From: Scolanthus callimorphus | Lineage: Eukaryota; Cnidaria; Anthozoa; Actiniaria; Edwardsiidae | DNA length: 64,000 nucleotides | Direction: 5' to 3' | Assembly (NCBI GenBank): GCA_033964015.1 | Contig: CM066913.1 | Coordinates: 23,583,854-23,647,853, forward strand | Shown: positions 41,301 through 51,892 of the stretch, piece by piece | Layout of the letters: each line of letters starts with the position of its first letter | Position numbering within the stretch: the first letter of the stretch is position 1 | Position numbers and translations under genes: made by a program | Notes under the pieces: generated by a model | What the model saw: the letters and a program-made list of their open reading frames with translations, nothing else | Database searches by the model: none | Told to the model about the DNA's origin: nothing

Positions 41301-42685
41301 AGAAATTAGGACATGCATTATTTGTACATTTGACAAAGGGCATGAATATCAAATGAAACTTCACACAAATCTTTGTATAAAAAATGATACTATTGCCAAT
41401 CATACCATAGGTATCACACTGCCGACTGCCAGCAAGTGAAGCACTCGCACAATCTACAGCCAAAAACTGAAACAGTTTGACTGCTGAGCAAAATGGATAG
41501 CCTAAGGCACTTTTGGAAGCAACAAAATTACCAAACAAAAAGCTGGTGGAACTTTACTGGTCATACGAAACCAAATTTATGCATGTTATCCAATATAGAG
41601 AAATGGGAAATGGAGAAGGCAAGTTGGAACAGTGAAAATTTAGCTGTGTCAATCATTTTATGCCATCTGCCAAAAGAGGAGGAAACCACTGCTCGCAGGG
41701 TATCATTTTACAAGGTAAAACAGTAGGAATCACACTGCCGACTGCCAGCAAGTGAAGCACTCGCACAATCTACAGCCAAAAACTGAAACAGTTTGACTGC
41801 TTAGCAATGTTAATAGCCTAACTAAGGCACCTTGTTTAATAAATAACAGAAGCAACAAAACTACCTAAGAAAAAGCTGGTGGAGCTTTATAAAAATTTTG
41901 TCATGCGAACCAAACTTATGCGTTTTAAATATTATCCAATTCCAAGGATGGAGAAATGAGAAAGAGAGAAGGCAAGATGGAAAATTGTTTTGGTCACTCA
42001 TTTTACAAAGATTAAAAGATTCAAAACTTAACAAAAGTGGAGAATTTGATATTCGAAAACATGAAACCTTTCCCGGTAAGGGTCTAAACTGTTCTCCACT
42101 ATACACTATACACTCTCGTCTCGTAGTCATAGGGACATTAATTAATGCGAGGTAGTTTGAGCTAGAACTTTTCTTACCGTTCGTCCAGATAGAAGCCGTG
42201 AAAGTCGTCCTTTTTGATCAGAACGTTGTACACATGCCTTAGAGTTCGCTGCAATATTCAAAGAATAATTGATTTTAGATTATTTTAATTTCTAGGCCAA
42301 AAGATTAAAGCTACTCGGTTCGATCTGACCGCGAAACGGTTGTTCGAACTGCGAACCAAGAATCAAGATGGCGGACTATAGATAGGGCGAAGCGAATGAT
42401 ACACACAAGTCTTGCTTCATGGAAAGCATTCACACATACCCTGCAGGCTGGCGGTACTTTAACTGGAGCAGATTTTCTGCCTCGCTTTCCGCGGCGTCGT
42501 CCCCCGTTTTGCTCATTAGATTTCAGCTTATTGAGTTCACTGAGAATGGCGCCAAGAACTCTCCTGTGTTCATTGCCTTGCTTCTCAAGTTCGTTCCTCA
42601 GAGCAGTATTTTCCTCGATCACCTTCGCTGAGGAACCAATTGATTCTCTCAGGAGAATAACATGCTCGTCACTGAAGTTTGCCAT
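38314..42685 (-). CDS. Five-exon gene, 309-residue protein, unknown function
   Basis: The exons on the minus strand are 42440-42685, 42178-42248, 40384-40490, 39077-39186 and 38314-38709. All junctions are GT-AG, the phases agree, and the total is 930 nt including the stop, with no frameshift. The N-terminus (MANFSDEHVILL...ENTALRNELEKQGNEHRR) is a coiled coil followed by a basic RRRGKRGRK. The middle includes RHVYNVLIKKDDFHGFYLDER and YDRLEAEVYHYVGGKDK. The C-terminus has RRTLMLEKVDWAVRLKGK, an acidic SSEESEYEEGSE and a basic, serine/asparagine-rich end. The weakest site is the exon 3 acceptor (TTTTTGAAAG). I recognise it as a multicopy cnidarian family but not its function. Intron 2 (40491-42177) holds the five-module array. 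Confidence 0.72.
39276..39686. mobile_element. MITE in intron 3, TTAA-flanked
   Basis: The ends are ACATGGAGTTCCGGTATAAA and the inverse, with GAGTTCCGGTATAAAAGG perfectly shared. TTAA flanks both sides (39272-39275 and 39687-39690), a piggyBac-type duplication. It is 411 bp with no ORF. Confidence 0.65.
40200..40360. other. G/C-run-rich segment in intron 3
   Basis: Runs of eight C, ten T and thirteen G with GGGATTCCAGAGGGG repeats. Frames here are artefacts of the runs. Confidence 0.6.
40721..40803. ncRNA. Conserved intronic module 1
   Basis: First of five modules with the core CACACTGCCGACTGC...GCAAGTG...CACTCGC...ATCTACAGCC...CTGAAACAG...TTGACTGCT. A GCAAGTG-AAG-CACTCGC hairpin and a second AAACTG-AAA-CAGTTT hairpin can be drawn. 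The RNA class is not identified, and an RNA product is a hypothesis. Confidence 0.45.
40958..41038. ncRNA. Conserved intronic module 2
   Basis: This differs from module 1 at about ten positions. The hairpin around GCAAGTGGGGCACTCGC is extended here by GATTGC...GCAATC, six perfect pairs, while other copies pair partly at those positions. Confidence 0.45.
41181..41260. ncRNA. Conserved intronic module 3
   Basis: The stem is perfect in this copy (CAAGTG-AAG-CACTTG), where others have one mismatch. The other changes fall outside the strongest pairing. Confidence 0.45.
41412..41491. ncRNA. Conserved intronic module 4
   Basis: Nearly identical to modules 1 and 5. The spacer after it is about 240 bp and shares blocks with the sequence after module 5. 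Confidence 0.45.
41729..41807. ncRNA. Conserved intronic module 5
   Basis: The last copy. After it the flank shares AGCAACAAAA and AAAAGCTGGTGGA with the flank of module 4, showing that spacer and module were once duplicated together. Confidence 0.45.
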
Positions 42686-43475
42686 TATATTGGATACAAT
42701 AGAAGGCTACAAGCACTCGCACAGACAAAGAAAAGATAAGACAGACAAAGAAAAGTGTAGCGTTCGAGTTGCACTCCCGGCGGAATAAATCGATTTTGGC
42801 GCCTTTTGCATTAGACCGTTACAAATATTCTAAAATTGTGGGGGTCCTAGGGGGGATGCAAAATTACTCACAGACTACACCAACGTTATGTGTTATTTAC
42901 AGTTCTACTTGGACAACTATTCAACCAAATATTTACCATTTCTCTCTTGAGACTGGTATTTTGGATAAAATGGGCAAAATCCTTTGTGTATTTCATCAGA
43001 AGTTGTTTTTTCTGTTCACGGTACCCGTGGTGAGTCGCATGATTAGCCGCAGCGCGAAAAGCTACGTCATGCTAAATGCGTTCCAGTCTCACGCGGTTGG
43101 ATGGATTTAGCAAGTGCCGGTCACGCGTAGTCACGCGACAAATACTTCAGGCAACGTAGCCAAACTTTCTTTCAACACTTACATTTATTCTAATATGTTT
43201 TTCCTTTTTCTTTTGAAACAACACACATTTATTTGCAAGGAGGGTCCCCCCTGGTGCATGTTAATATACCGAAATGGCCGTTGTATCGAAGCATTGCCTT
43301 GCCTTATTGGCGTGACGCACGTCATAGCCACGAATGTAACAGTGACGACGTCGCTTATGCTTGCCACGCGCGAAATGACACTGTATATTTTGACATGAAC
43401 TTCCTCTTTAGCCCCTTTCTAGACTGTTCGAATACTGTGAATGAATAGAGTGCTGCAGTCCGGCATTTGAAACCC
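42686..43475. other. Promoter interval between divergent genes
   Basis: The minus gene starts at 42685 and the plus transposase gene at 43476, so the 790 bp between must serve both. No TATA box was identified with confidence. Plus frames here are not considered genes. Confidence 0.45.
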
Positions 43476-43858
43476 ATGGAGCCGAACGTTGATTACGTTT
43501 TCTGTCCTTGTTGCCAAAATCATGTCCATTACTCGACGTATCGTAGGCATCAAGCAAAAAGTGGACTCTTACAGAAAACTTCTACTACACAAAATATTTC
43601 ACAATCGGATTCCGACTGGGAAAGTGAGGACTCGGAGGCAAGCTCATGGAAAGGTGAGACTGCTAGCCTTGATTCAAGGGGAGTACCCTAGCGAATAATC
43701 TAACAGTGATCGCTACGCCATTTTAACTTCGAGGGGCATGGTGTTGCATGAGAAGAAACATCTCCGCGGGCCAGGTCCGACGTATTTTTTTCTGGGGTTA
43801 CCCTCGGTTCCCGTCTTGGGTAAAAAAATGTGCTGTAGTGTGTGTCAGGGTGTGTGTC

Positions 43859-43886
<28 letters not shown>
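43859..43886. repeat. G homopolymer of about 27 nt in intron 1
   Basis: A nearly pure G run preceded by GTGTGTC. It creates glycine-rich false ORFs on the plus strand. A similar shorter G run is near 44891. Confidence 0.9.
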
Positions 43887-43889
<3 letters not shown>

Positions 43890-44300
43890 GAATCTTTGGT
43901 CCCATATCAAGAAAAAAAAATTTCGCCAAAAGCTGTCGTTTTGCCGACGTTGCAAAACTTCCTTATTAGGAAATCCCCTTACCTTATTTGGAAGGTCTGT
44001 AAGTACTTTTCCTCATATCTTAGCGAAAAAAAGCAGGAAAATTGACCAAAACTTGTACAGATACTCGAGAAATATCCTTCTCTTGGTCGCCATTTTGTTT
44101 TTACCCCCCGCCGAGGGGCCTGAGTCACGTTTTTAACACCACAGGCAACCCGCGCGGATTTGCCATAAAAACGACAGCACTTTCTCGATATGCCGTTATT
44201 TTCCATGTTTTTTTTGTGCTCAATATGCATCATATTTTTGGGTATAAAATCTAGGTAACTTCAGGGGTGCGCTATAAACATGTAAGGCTTGTGTTATTAA

Positions 44301-44440
44301 CACAGGAAGCCCAAGCAAAAAAGGTGTATTTCCCATTTTCGTCAGGCAGAAACGACTACGGAGGAGGCTAGGCACTGAAATCTTATCTAGCATATCAGTT
44401 TTAAGATAAGATAACGCAAAAAAGGCAATGACGAAAAAAA
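44301..44440 (+). repeat. ACACAGGAAGCCC repeat member in intron 1
   Basis: AACACAGGAAGCCCAAG followed by ...GGAGGAGGCT recalls the end of the repeat at 28361-28600. Partial member. Confidence 0.45.
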
Positions 44441-45335
44441 TGCTCCCTGGCCTCCTAGATATAACTGTACTGTATAGTTGCTTCTATTTTTTTCTGGCTA
44501 TTTCGAATTAGTTGTAAAATAATATACAATCTAATTTAATGGCGGCGGGGGTTATTCGTTGTTTTTTGTTTATTGATCAGTCATTCTACTCTTGTAGCCG
44601 GTTCTGGACAAGACCCTGCCGCAGACGATACCAGCGAGGCTGAACTGACAGGGCTAATGGAGGATGATAGTACCTACGCGTCGACAAATGTAAGAATGTA
44701 ATCGATCGATATACCTTAACTTTATTTCGCATTTCAATTGTACTTACATCGTAAATAAGGTTTAAAATAGAACTATATTTAGGGTAACGGTTCTTTAAAT
44801 TTTCAAAAGTTTTCGTGTCGACAAGACTCTAGACAAGTAAACGCTCTATGCTGAGCCCCGGGTTCTTCATTAATTTTGGGACTCGTAAAGGGGGGGGGGG
44901 GGGCTTGTTTAATTTCGGGACTCATAGAGGTGAACTTATTAGAGAAAATAATAATATCAATAACTCGAGAGACAAAATACCAAAGCCTTATGAAATCTCA
45001 CTCAGCGTTAATAAATGTATAGAGTATTAGTACTATGAAGTATACCTAGATATATCAGGGGTGTGTTGGAGGTGTGTCTGATAAACATCCAATCCGCCAA
45101 TCCGAGTGAGAGAAAGTTTGACGTCACATTTTACGGGCCATCGTCGTTCATTCGTGCGATTTGAAACGGAAAATATTTTTCACACAAATATCCTCTGTTG
45201 GGCGAAAACATCTTTTACGTATCAAACGCTGCGCTTCAAAGTCTTTCCACTTGTAGATCTTCGTAAGCGGGTCTCAAGATAAATTTTCCAAAACTAGCAT
45301 TATAACACGACGAAATAATGCAACAAAAGTATTGA

Positions 45336-45640
45336 TTCACACGGTGCGATGCTGCGATTTGAGGAGCGATTTCTGCGGCGATCCCATCGCGATGTCATAT
45401 CGCGCGGTGTGAACGGCCGGCGATCTTATGGCGATTTCACTTGTGATGTCGCCGCGACGTCGCAGGCGTTTTGAACATGTTCAAATTCCACTGCGATGCG
45501 GGTGCGATTTCTCCAGATCGCCAACAAAAGTGACAAATATCGCAGAGCCAAATCGCCGGCCGTTCACACCGCGCGACATGACGTAGACGATCGCCGCAAA
45601 AATCGCACCTCAAATCGCAGCTGAAATCGCGCCGTGTGAA
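45336..45640. mobile_element. Foldback element rich in GCGAT, in intron 2
   Basis: The ends are TTCACACGGTGCGATG and CGCCGTGTGAA, with an inner inverted pair of CGCGCGGTGTGAACGGCC and its complement. The 305-bp unit has a GCGAT motif many times. Class unknown. Confidence 0.75.
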
Positions 45641-48459
45641 CGGGCCTTTGGGCAAATGTTCAGTTGTTGACAAAATTCACGAATAAAGCTCATTTTAAGA
45701 TACTTAGTGTTCCTCCATATCTTATTTGTAGGAAGATGTCTTGGAAATCATATCTGATAGTGCGGCGAGTGATGGCTCGGATAGCGAGGAGATTTCAGCA
45801 GACGAAGATCAAGATATTTGTAACTTGGATGACATATATCAAGAGACTGGGGAAGTCCACTGGGATGAACGGTCTGAGGTCCTGGATAAAGACATACCCG
45901 AAAGCGCACCTCCTCTCCCCGAACCTGAACCTAAAAGAACGAGACTGCAGGAAATGAATGCCTTGGTGTTTTGGTTCGCGTACTTTCTGTTGCTATGGCA
46001 AAGCTGTTGCAAGATAAGCGATAATGGTTTGGCGTGGCTTTTGCAATTATTTATCCGGTTTTGAGTGTAATAGGAGTGGAGATATCGAATGAGTTCTTCG
46101 CCGACCTGATAAATATGATGCCTCAATCATTATACTTTTTACGGCAATTTATCAATCATGACAAAGATGATTTTACTAAATATGTTGTTTGCTCTAAATG
46201 CACAAAACTCTACCTTTACGATTCGTGCTTGGAGCTGGTGAGAGGTAGAATGTTTGCAAAGACTTGCAGCAATAAAATAATGTACAGGGGAAAAGAGAAA
46301 TTATGCGGAAATACTCTTGTCCGGAAAGTTGTTCTCAAGGATGGAAAAGAGAAGTTTTATCCATTAGCCTATTATTGCTACAACAGTATTATCATTGAAC
46401 TGGAAAAGCTTGTCCAACGGAAAGGCTTTCCGCAAAGTTGCGAGAGTTGGAAGGAAGACATGCAAGATGCGCAAGACGATCAACTACTCACTGACGTGTA
46501 CAATGGGAGCATATGGAAGGACTTTCAGACCATTGATGGAAAGGAGTTCTTGAGTTCACCGAAAACAAACTACGCTTTTATGTTAAACTTTGATTATTTC
46601 CAACCAATGAAACATCGAAGGGATTACTCAGTCGGTGTTTTTTACCTTGTTCTGCTTAACTTACCCCGGTCTCAGCGATTCAAATGGGAGAACGTAATTG
46701 TTGTGGGCATAGTGCCGTCTCTTGACGGCGAGGCCAAAAAACTCAACGAATTTTTAAAGCCGGCCATCGAGGACCTTAAAACTCTATGGAAGGGTTGCAA
46801 ACTAAAATCGAGCTTGAGTTCGACGCCCCCTTACGTGACATCCAGAGCAGCTTTGGTGAGCATCGCAGCAGATATCCCTGCTGCAAGGAAACTTTGCGGC
46901 TTTAAAGGGCACAGTGCACGACACGGGTGTTCTCGCTGTATGAAAACATTCCCTGGTGGTTTTAAAAGAAAACAGATTATTCTGGATTTGATCGCGAAAA
47001 TTGGCCAAAAAGAGATAACACTAGTCACAGACGAAATGCAAGAAAAATAGAAAACTGCAAGCAGGTGACGCGGAAATCTAAACTTCGCACAGAGTATGGC
47101 ATAAATTACTGGAGCTCTTTACTCGACCTACAATACTTTGATGTTGTTCGATTCTGCACTGTCGATCCCATGCATAACCTGTTTCTCGGGACGGCAAAGT
47201 ACGTTTTCAAACTATGGGACAAGCGAAAATTTTTAGGAAATAAAGAAATGAAAATTGTTGAAAAAAGGATCGAAGAGATGGACGTACCATCAAACATGGG
47301 TCGTTTACCAAAAAAGATTTCTTCTAATTATGGATCTTTTACGGCCGAACAATGGAAGAACTGGACTCTAATCTATTCGATGTTTGCTCTTAAAGGCGTA
47401 TTACCCGACGACCACCTTAGATGCTGGCAAGCATTTGTTTTGGCGTGCAAGTTCTTGTGCAGAACCAGCCTAACAAGTGCAAATCTACAAAGAGCCGACC
47501 ATCTATTGCTAAAGTTTTGTAAATCGTTTGAGAGGTTGTATGGAAAGAAATCGATCACACCTAACATGCATCTACATTGCCACCTAGTAGATGTTATAAG
47601 AGAGCATGGGCCTGTGTACAGTTTCTGGTGTTTCAGTTTTGAACGCTACAACGGCATCATGGGGAGTGTTACAACAAACAAACGATCACTAGAGCTTCAG
47701 TTAATGCGCAAGCTCATGCTCTCAAGGTACCTCAACGAGCTTCAGCTGCCACACGAATATCGGGATGATTTTGCATATCTTATCAATCCTTCGCATTCGG
47801 ATTTACAGGAAGAGTCTCTTGCGACAAATAAGTACATTGCAACATACAGAGCTTGTACATTGTCAACAATTTCCCCTATTCCTCCCAACATAGACTGGTC
47901 TGTTCCCTCTTACGTCTCCTTACCGTCTGATTATAGATTAGTGCATTTCAATAGTGATGACCTTGAAACGTTAAGAGATGTGTACAAATCTCTCTACCAA
48001 TATGAAGTACCCTTGTCGGAAATGGCAGAAACTGCCAAGAAATATTCGTCTATTACTATGGGAGATGAGCATTTTGGATCTCAACGAGACTGCCGTTCGC
48101 TGCGTTCCTCAAGGGTCTATGCTTCATGGGCGGCAGAGGACGGAAGTATTAATGTGGACCAGCTCAGCTTCGTTGCAGGAAAAGTGGCCGACTACTTTTC
48201 TCATTCCTTGAAAAAAGGTGGAAAATATTTACTCCATATATTTGCTCGCGTTTCTTGGCATCAAGCAGACATCAATCCAGAACTGTTTTGGAATCCCACT
48301 AAAACATGGAAAGCTCGCGCCTTCATATTAGGTGGTCCATGCACATTTGTTCCAGTGCAAAGAATTCACTGCAAGTATGCTGCAGCTGAGATAACGATGA
48401 ATAATGAGAAAAAGCTAGTTACAGTACCGCTAGAAAATAGGGTTAAGGTGTACACTTAA

Positions 48460-48810
48460 CTAGTGGGCGTTGACCATGAAATAAAGCATGAAATATATCA
48501 CGTCCCATGTTCGATATTACAATAGCCTTTAGCTTGAACGTGAATAAGAAAATATAAGGTTTCTCAATCCAAAATGGGGTAGAAATACTAAGAATTTTAA
48601 TTTGCTCACCCACTGCCGGGGTAACGGTTCCTGAAGAGTGTATTCAAGAGGTCATAAAGTTAATATGTAAAAGGATCAGCGTAGGACACGTGATCATATT
48701 GATATCAGGGCTTGGTCCTAGGGCTTGGTCCCAAAACCAGTCGATACTGGAGCGGAGAGTTCGCTAGTATGAGTTATCGACTGTGTGTTTAAAGGGACTC
48801 TCGCACGCTT
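48460..48810. other. Non-coding stretch
   Basis: 3' flank of the transposase gene. No supported gene. Confidence 0.4.
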
Positions 48811-48983
48811 ACAGCCTTTCTCAGTTACACGCGGTCGTCGGGAAAAAAGCTTGCAAGCGAAAACTGTTTTTTTGTCAAAGTTTCCATGGCAACGCACGTG
48901 CTTTCGCAGCTCAGACAAGACAGAAAACGAGTTTTCGCTTGCAAGCTTTTTCCCCGGCGACCGCGTGTAACTGAGAATGGCTG
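48811..48983. mobile_element. Foldback element, 173 bp
   Basis: Arms TCTCAGTTACACGCGGTCG / CGACCGCGTGTAACTGAGA and GCTTGCAAGCGAAAAC / GTTTTCGCTTGCAAGC. The arms are about 47 bp around a ~60-bp centre. A typical MITE-like hairpin. Confidence 0.8.
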
Positions 48984-49710
48984 TAATATTCGTCCACCGT
49001 GGACATAAAATAAGTAAAATTGTAACCGCGAAAACACATGTACATTTGCCCGTAGTAATCAAAATAATCCTTCAGATTGATAGAAAAACCTTTCAAGTGT
49101 TAGACAAATGCAATTCTAGGTTGCCTTGACCCGTTATCAAGAGGATGGAATTGGATTGTGATCTGAGCTATTTTCTTGTCAGAGAAGTGAACAGAAAGCG
49201 TGCGAGATTGAGCCCCTTTTTAATAAAACCATTGTGGAAAAGTCAACTTAAAATGTATTCATATTACCTTCTAATAATAAGGCAACAATTAAACAAACAC
49301 AAATTTATACGTTTGGCAGGCCCTTTCCAACGCTAAAATGAATGTATAGTTTCATAACTTTTAAGTCTCAAGAACACTGGGATGAATTTTATTTTTTTCA
49401 CATTGATTTAGTTAAACTACTTAGGCGTCTAATGGACTATTTGAAAGTTTCAATAAATTATTCGGTTTTTAAAAGGGAGCCGAAAATTTTAGATAGTACA
49501 TGAGAAGCCCATAAAAATTAATCTATGCGGTTTGACTTAGCATGCGTGGAATTATTTCAATCCTCGTAGTTCTACAAAAGATTACCACATCAAACGTATT
49601 TTGTATAAAATTATACCTAACCTCTCGACTAACCATACATCCTCAATTGTGTGAATCAAGCAAACATAATTGAAAAATATAGATACATACAATGGTTTGC
49701 TTCAAAAAAG
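48984..49710. other. Non-coding stretch
   Basis: AT-rich. No supported gene. Confidence 0.45.
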
Positions 49711-50075
49711 CCCGGGGGGGGGGGGGGACTCCCATATTTTTGGGGCGGGGGTGCTCGTCGGGAACTTTCGTTTTCACCCCTAAATGGTACCAAACATGGC
49801 GTCGCTTAGTTGATTTTGACCCCTAAAAGGTACCAAACATGGCGTCGCTTAGTTGATTTTCCCTCGTAATTTTGTCGCGTATTTTTTTACGAGGGAAAAT
49901 ACGTCTGAAATTCAGGCTACCAACAAGTGCGATTTGCTTGATTTGCTAGAACGGTCCTCTAACAGGTACCTATCTGGAAAAAAATACACGTTTTCGAATT
50001 TTACCCCCTAAAAGGTACCAGAGGCTTGATTTTAAACCCTAAAAGGGTTTAACCCCCCCCCTCCCCCCGGGGGGC
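49711..50075. mobile_element. G-run/C-run-ended MITE with internal duplication
   Basis: Starts CCCGGGGGGG and ends CCCCCCGGGGGGC. Inside, CCCCTAAAAGGTACCA recurs, and a 41-bp piece with GGTACCAAACATGGCGTCGC is present twice in direct tandem (about 49788 and 49829). A CCCTCGTAA...TTACGAGGG hairpin is also present. Confidence 0.65.
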
Positions 50076-50086
50076 AAAAAGGTTCT

Positions 50087-51009
50087 TCATACTTGGCTCA
50101 AAATGTCCATTATTTGTGATAGGTTTGGTCTTGTCTGGTGATCTTTAGATAAGCAATTTGAGCACGGATCTTTAAGAATTTCCAAGCTTTTCTTATGACG
50201 CTTCCAAGCGGACTTGACTATCAAGCCAAACGCAAACACGTCACTTGCAACTGACTGAGGCTGTGCGCCAGTTACTAGCTCAGGAGCAATATGCGGGTGG
50301 TACTTTCTGTACTCCTCCTGCTCCTTCGTGGACAAAGAGTACGTTTTTGCATTTTCAAACTTCCTGGACTTTCCAAAGTCTATAATTATTGGATGATACC
50401 TTTGTTCGCATCCCGTTTGAGAGGAGAGCACAATATTGTCTCCCTTTAGATCGTTGTGCAGGAACCCTTTTGAATGAACGTAGTGGAGCCCATCAGCCAC
50501 TGCCCAAAGAATTGACGGCCAGTTAGAAGCAGGGTTGACGCAGCCTGATCTTAAGGCGTTTCCTAGTGTCATGCATTGGCCATTGACTCCATAAAAATGC
50601 ATGATCAAAAGGAATGGTTTCTTTTCTATGCAGATGCCGTACACAAGTGGTAGAACTACGGAATAAAAATAAGCACTTTTAAATGTTTATACCTTTGCCA
50701 GATATTTTGCAAGTCATTATATGGTTTAGGTGCGCGGGAAGCTTCACTTTGTAAAAAAGAGGGAGCTACTAGTATTTAGTATAACTATACTGGGTGATCA
50801 AAACTGTCGAGTATGCCGGCCTCTCTCTCCACGCAAGATGCCGATGCAGTTTTAAACAATTTCTCAGCAACCTCGATACCACGGTACGTCTTTTTCTCTA
50901 CTCGGCCAAAGGCTCCCTCGCCCAAACAAACGTCATTCTGCCCCTCGGTAATACTCTTTACGAGCGTTCTGTCGATTGCGCGTCTCGGATTTGGAGGGCT
51001 GTAAGCCAA
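50087..51009 (-). CDS. Protein-kinase-like gene, two exons, junction unresolved
   Basis: Exon 1 (about 50787-51009) has the P-loop GEGAFGRV and a VAEK lysine (K50). Exon 2 (50087 to about 50659) holds HNDLKGDN, DFGKS and IAPELVTG, which are the catalytic loop, the magnesium loop and the APE motif. HRD is replaced by HND here. The stop is at 50087. CCA|GTATAG could be the donor and CCGTAG the acceptor, but they are out of phase by one. Either a base is missing or another splice site is used. The fold looks complete (about 250 residues), with no regulatory domain. Substrate and group cannot be told. Confidence 0.6.
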
Positions 51010-51137
51010 ATATGTAGTTGATTAGTACCAGGCATCGAAAGATAACCCCGATTTACAAACGTAGACCTGTAAAAGAAGAAAATCCAAAGAGTACTTACCC
51101 TATCCTCTTTTCTTTTTCCTGCTTCCACTGCTTCCAA

Positions 51138-51403
51138 TCTAAGTATACCTACCAGAGAAAACTACCTGGATCTGAAAAAAAATCCAGGCTGAGTGGGATT
51201 CGAACCCACGACCTTCGGGTATCTAGACCGCCGCTCTACCAACTAAGCTATCAGCCTGTTGGGATTGGTGTGTGGGTCGAATCCCTACTCATTGCCAAAC
51301 TAAGGCAGGATTTTCCTACCATGTAGACTGACACATGAGAAACTCAAAGTGAAGACTTCTGGTTTCGATTCAATATATAAATCGTCTTCAGGGACTCACA
51401 AAC
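51138..51403 (-). repeat. tRNA-like repeat, copy 1
   Basis: This repeat of about 260 bp includes the 72-nt tRNA-like core at 51186-51257 and the flank TTGGTGTGTGGGTCGAATCC. Direct copy 2 follows immediately. Confidence 0.8.
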
Positions 51404-51606
51404 TAAGTATGCCTACCAGAGAAAACTACCTGGATCTGAAAAAAAAAATCCAGGCTGAGTGGGATTCGAACCACGACCTTCGGGTATCTAGACCGCCGCT
51501 CTACCAACTAAGCTATCAGCCTGTTGGGATTGGTGTGTGGGTCGAATCCCTACTCATTGCCAAACTAAGGCAGGATTTTCCTACCATGTAGACTGACACA
51601 TGAGAA
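51404..51606 (-). repeat. tRNA-like repeat, copy 2 (direct)
   Basis: Same sequence as copy 1 with one C missing from the T-arm (core 51452-51522, 71 nt). It joins copy 3 head-to-head. Confidence 0.8.
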
Positions 51607-51892
51607 ACTCATATATTGAATCGAAACCAGAAGTCTTCACTTTGAGTTTCTCATGTGTCAGTCTACATGGTAGGAAAATCCTGCCTTAGTTTGGCAATGA
51701 GTAGGGATTCGACCCACACACCAATCCCAACAGGCTGATAGCTTAGTTGGTAGAGCGGCGGTCTAGATACCCGAAGGTCGTGGGTTCGAATCCCACTCAG
51801 CCTGGATTTTTTATTTTTTATTTTTTTTCAGATCCAGGTAGTTTTCTCTGGTAGGCATACTTAGTTTGTGAGTCCCTGAAGACGATTTATAT
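51607..51892 (+). repeat. tRNA-like repeat, copy 3 (inverted)
   Basis: The inverse of copies 1 and 2, with the core at 51732-51803. Copies 2 and 3 form an inverted repeat of about 200 bp. The plus core ends in CCTGGATTTTTTATTTTTT, a run of T like a Pol III terminator. Confidence 0.8.
51732..51803 (+). tRNA. tRNA-like 72-nt cloverleaf (probably not a working tRNA)
   Basis: The acceptor arm AGGCTGA/TCAGCCT pairs 7 of 7. The D arm (GCTT...AGAGC) and the T arm (GTGGG-TTCGAAT-CCCAC) pair, and T33 is in place. A box TAGCTTAGTTGG and B box GGTTCGAATCC are perfect. The anticodon stem pairs only 3 of 5, with anticodon AGA by position. Serine tRNAs need a long variable arm, which is absent. Hence it is a pseudo-tRNA or the head of a SINE. 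Confidence 0.4.

Larger units (their letters stand above)
43476..48459 (+). pseudogene. CACTA/EnSpm transposase (TNP2-type), three exons, two frameshifts
   Basis: Exons are 43476-43653, 44598-44689 and 45732-48459, with GT-AG sites and matching phases. The N-terminus has a zinc-finger-like CPCCQNHVHYSTYRRH and an acidic tail. Exon 3 carries the transposase: LNFDYFQP (first D), AADIPAARKLCGFKGHSARHGC (second D and zinc-like knuckle; C and C), DPMHNLFLGTAK, and FSFERYNGIMG (E). This is the TNP2 arrangement. Frame changes near 46025 and 47030 break exon 3. Both could be single-base errors, but as written it is not expressible. The stop is at 48459, followed by a short non-coding tail. Confidence 0.8.

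Noticed and set aside
40721..41807. Regular repeats with spacers, CRISPR-like
   Set aside because: The modules are ~80 nt with 140-240 bp spacers that are partly related to each other, no cas genes are present and the DNA is eukaryotic with introns.
43738..44136. Glycine-rich ORFs
   Set aside because: Created by the G homopolymer at 43859-43886 within intron 1 of the CACTA gene.
51732..51803. Functional serine tRNA gene
   Set aside because: The anticodon stem pairs only 3 of 5 and the long variable arm of serine tRNAs is missing. It is part of a repeated unit.
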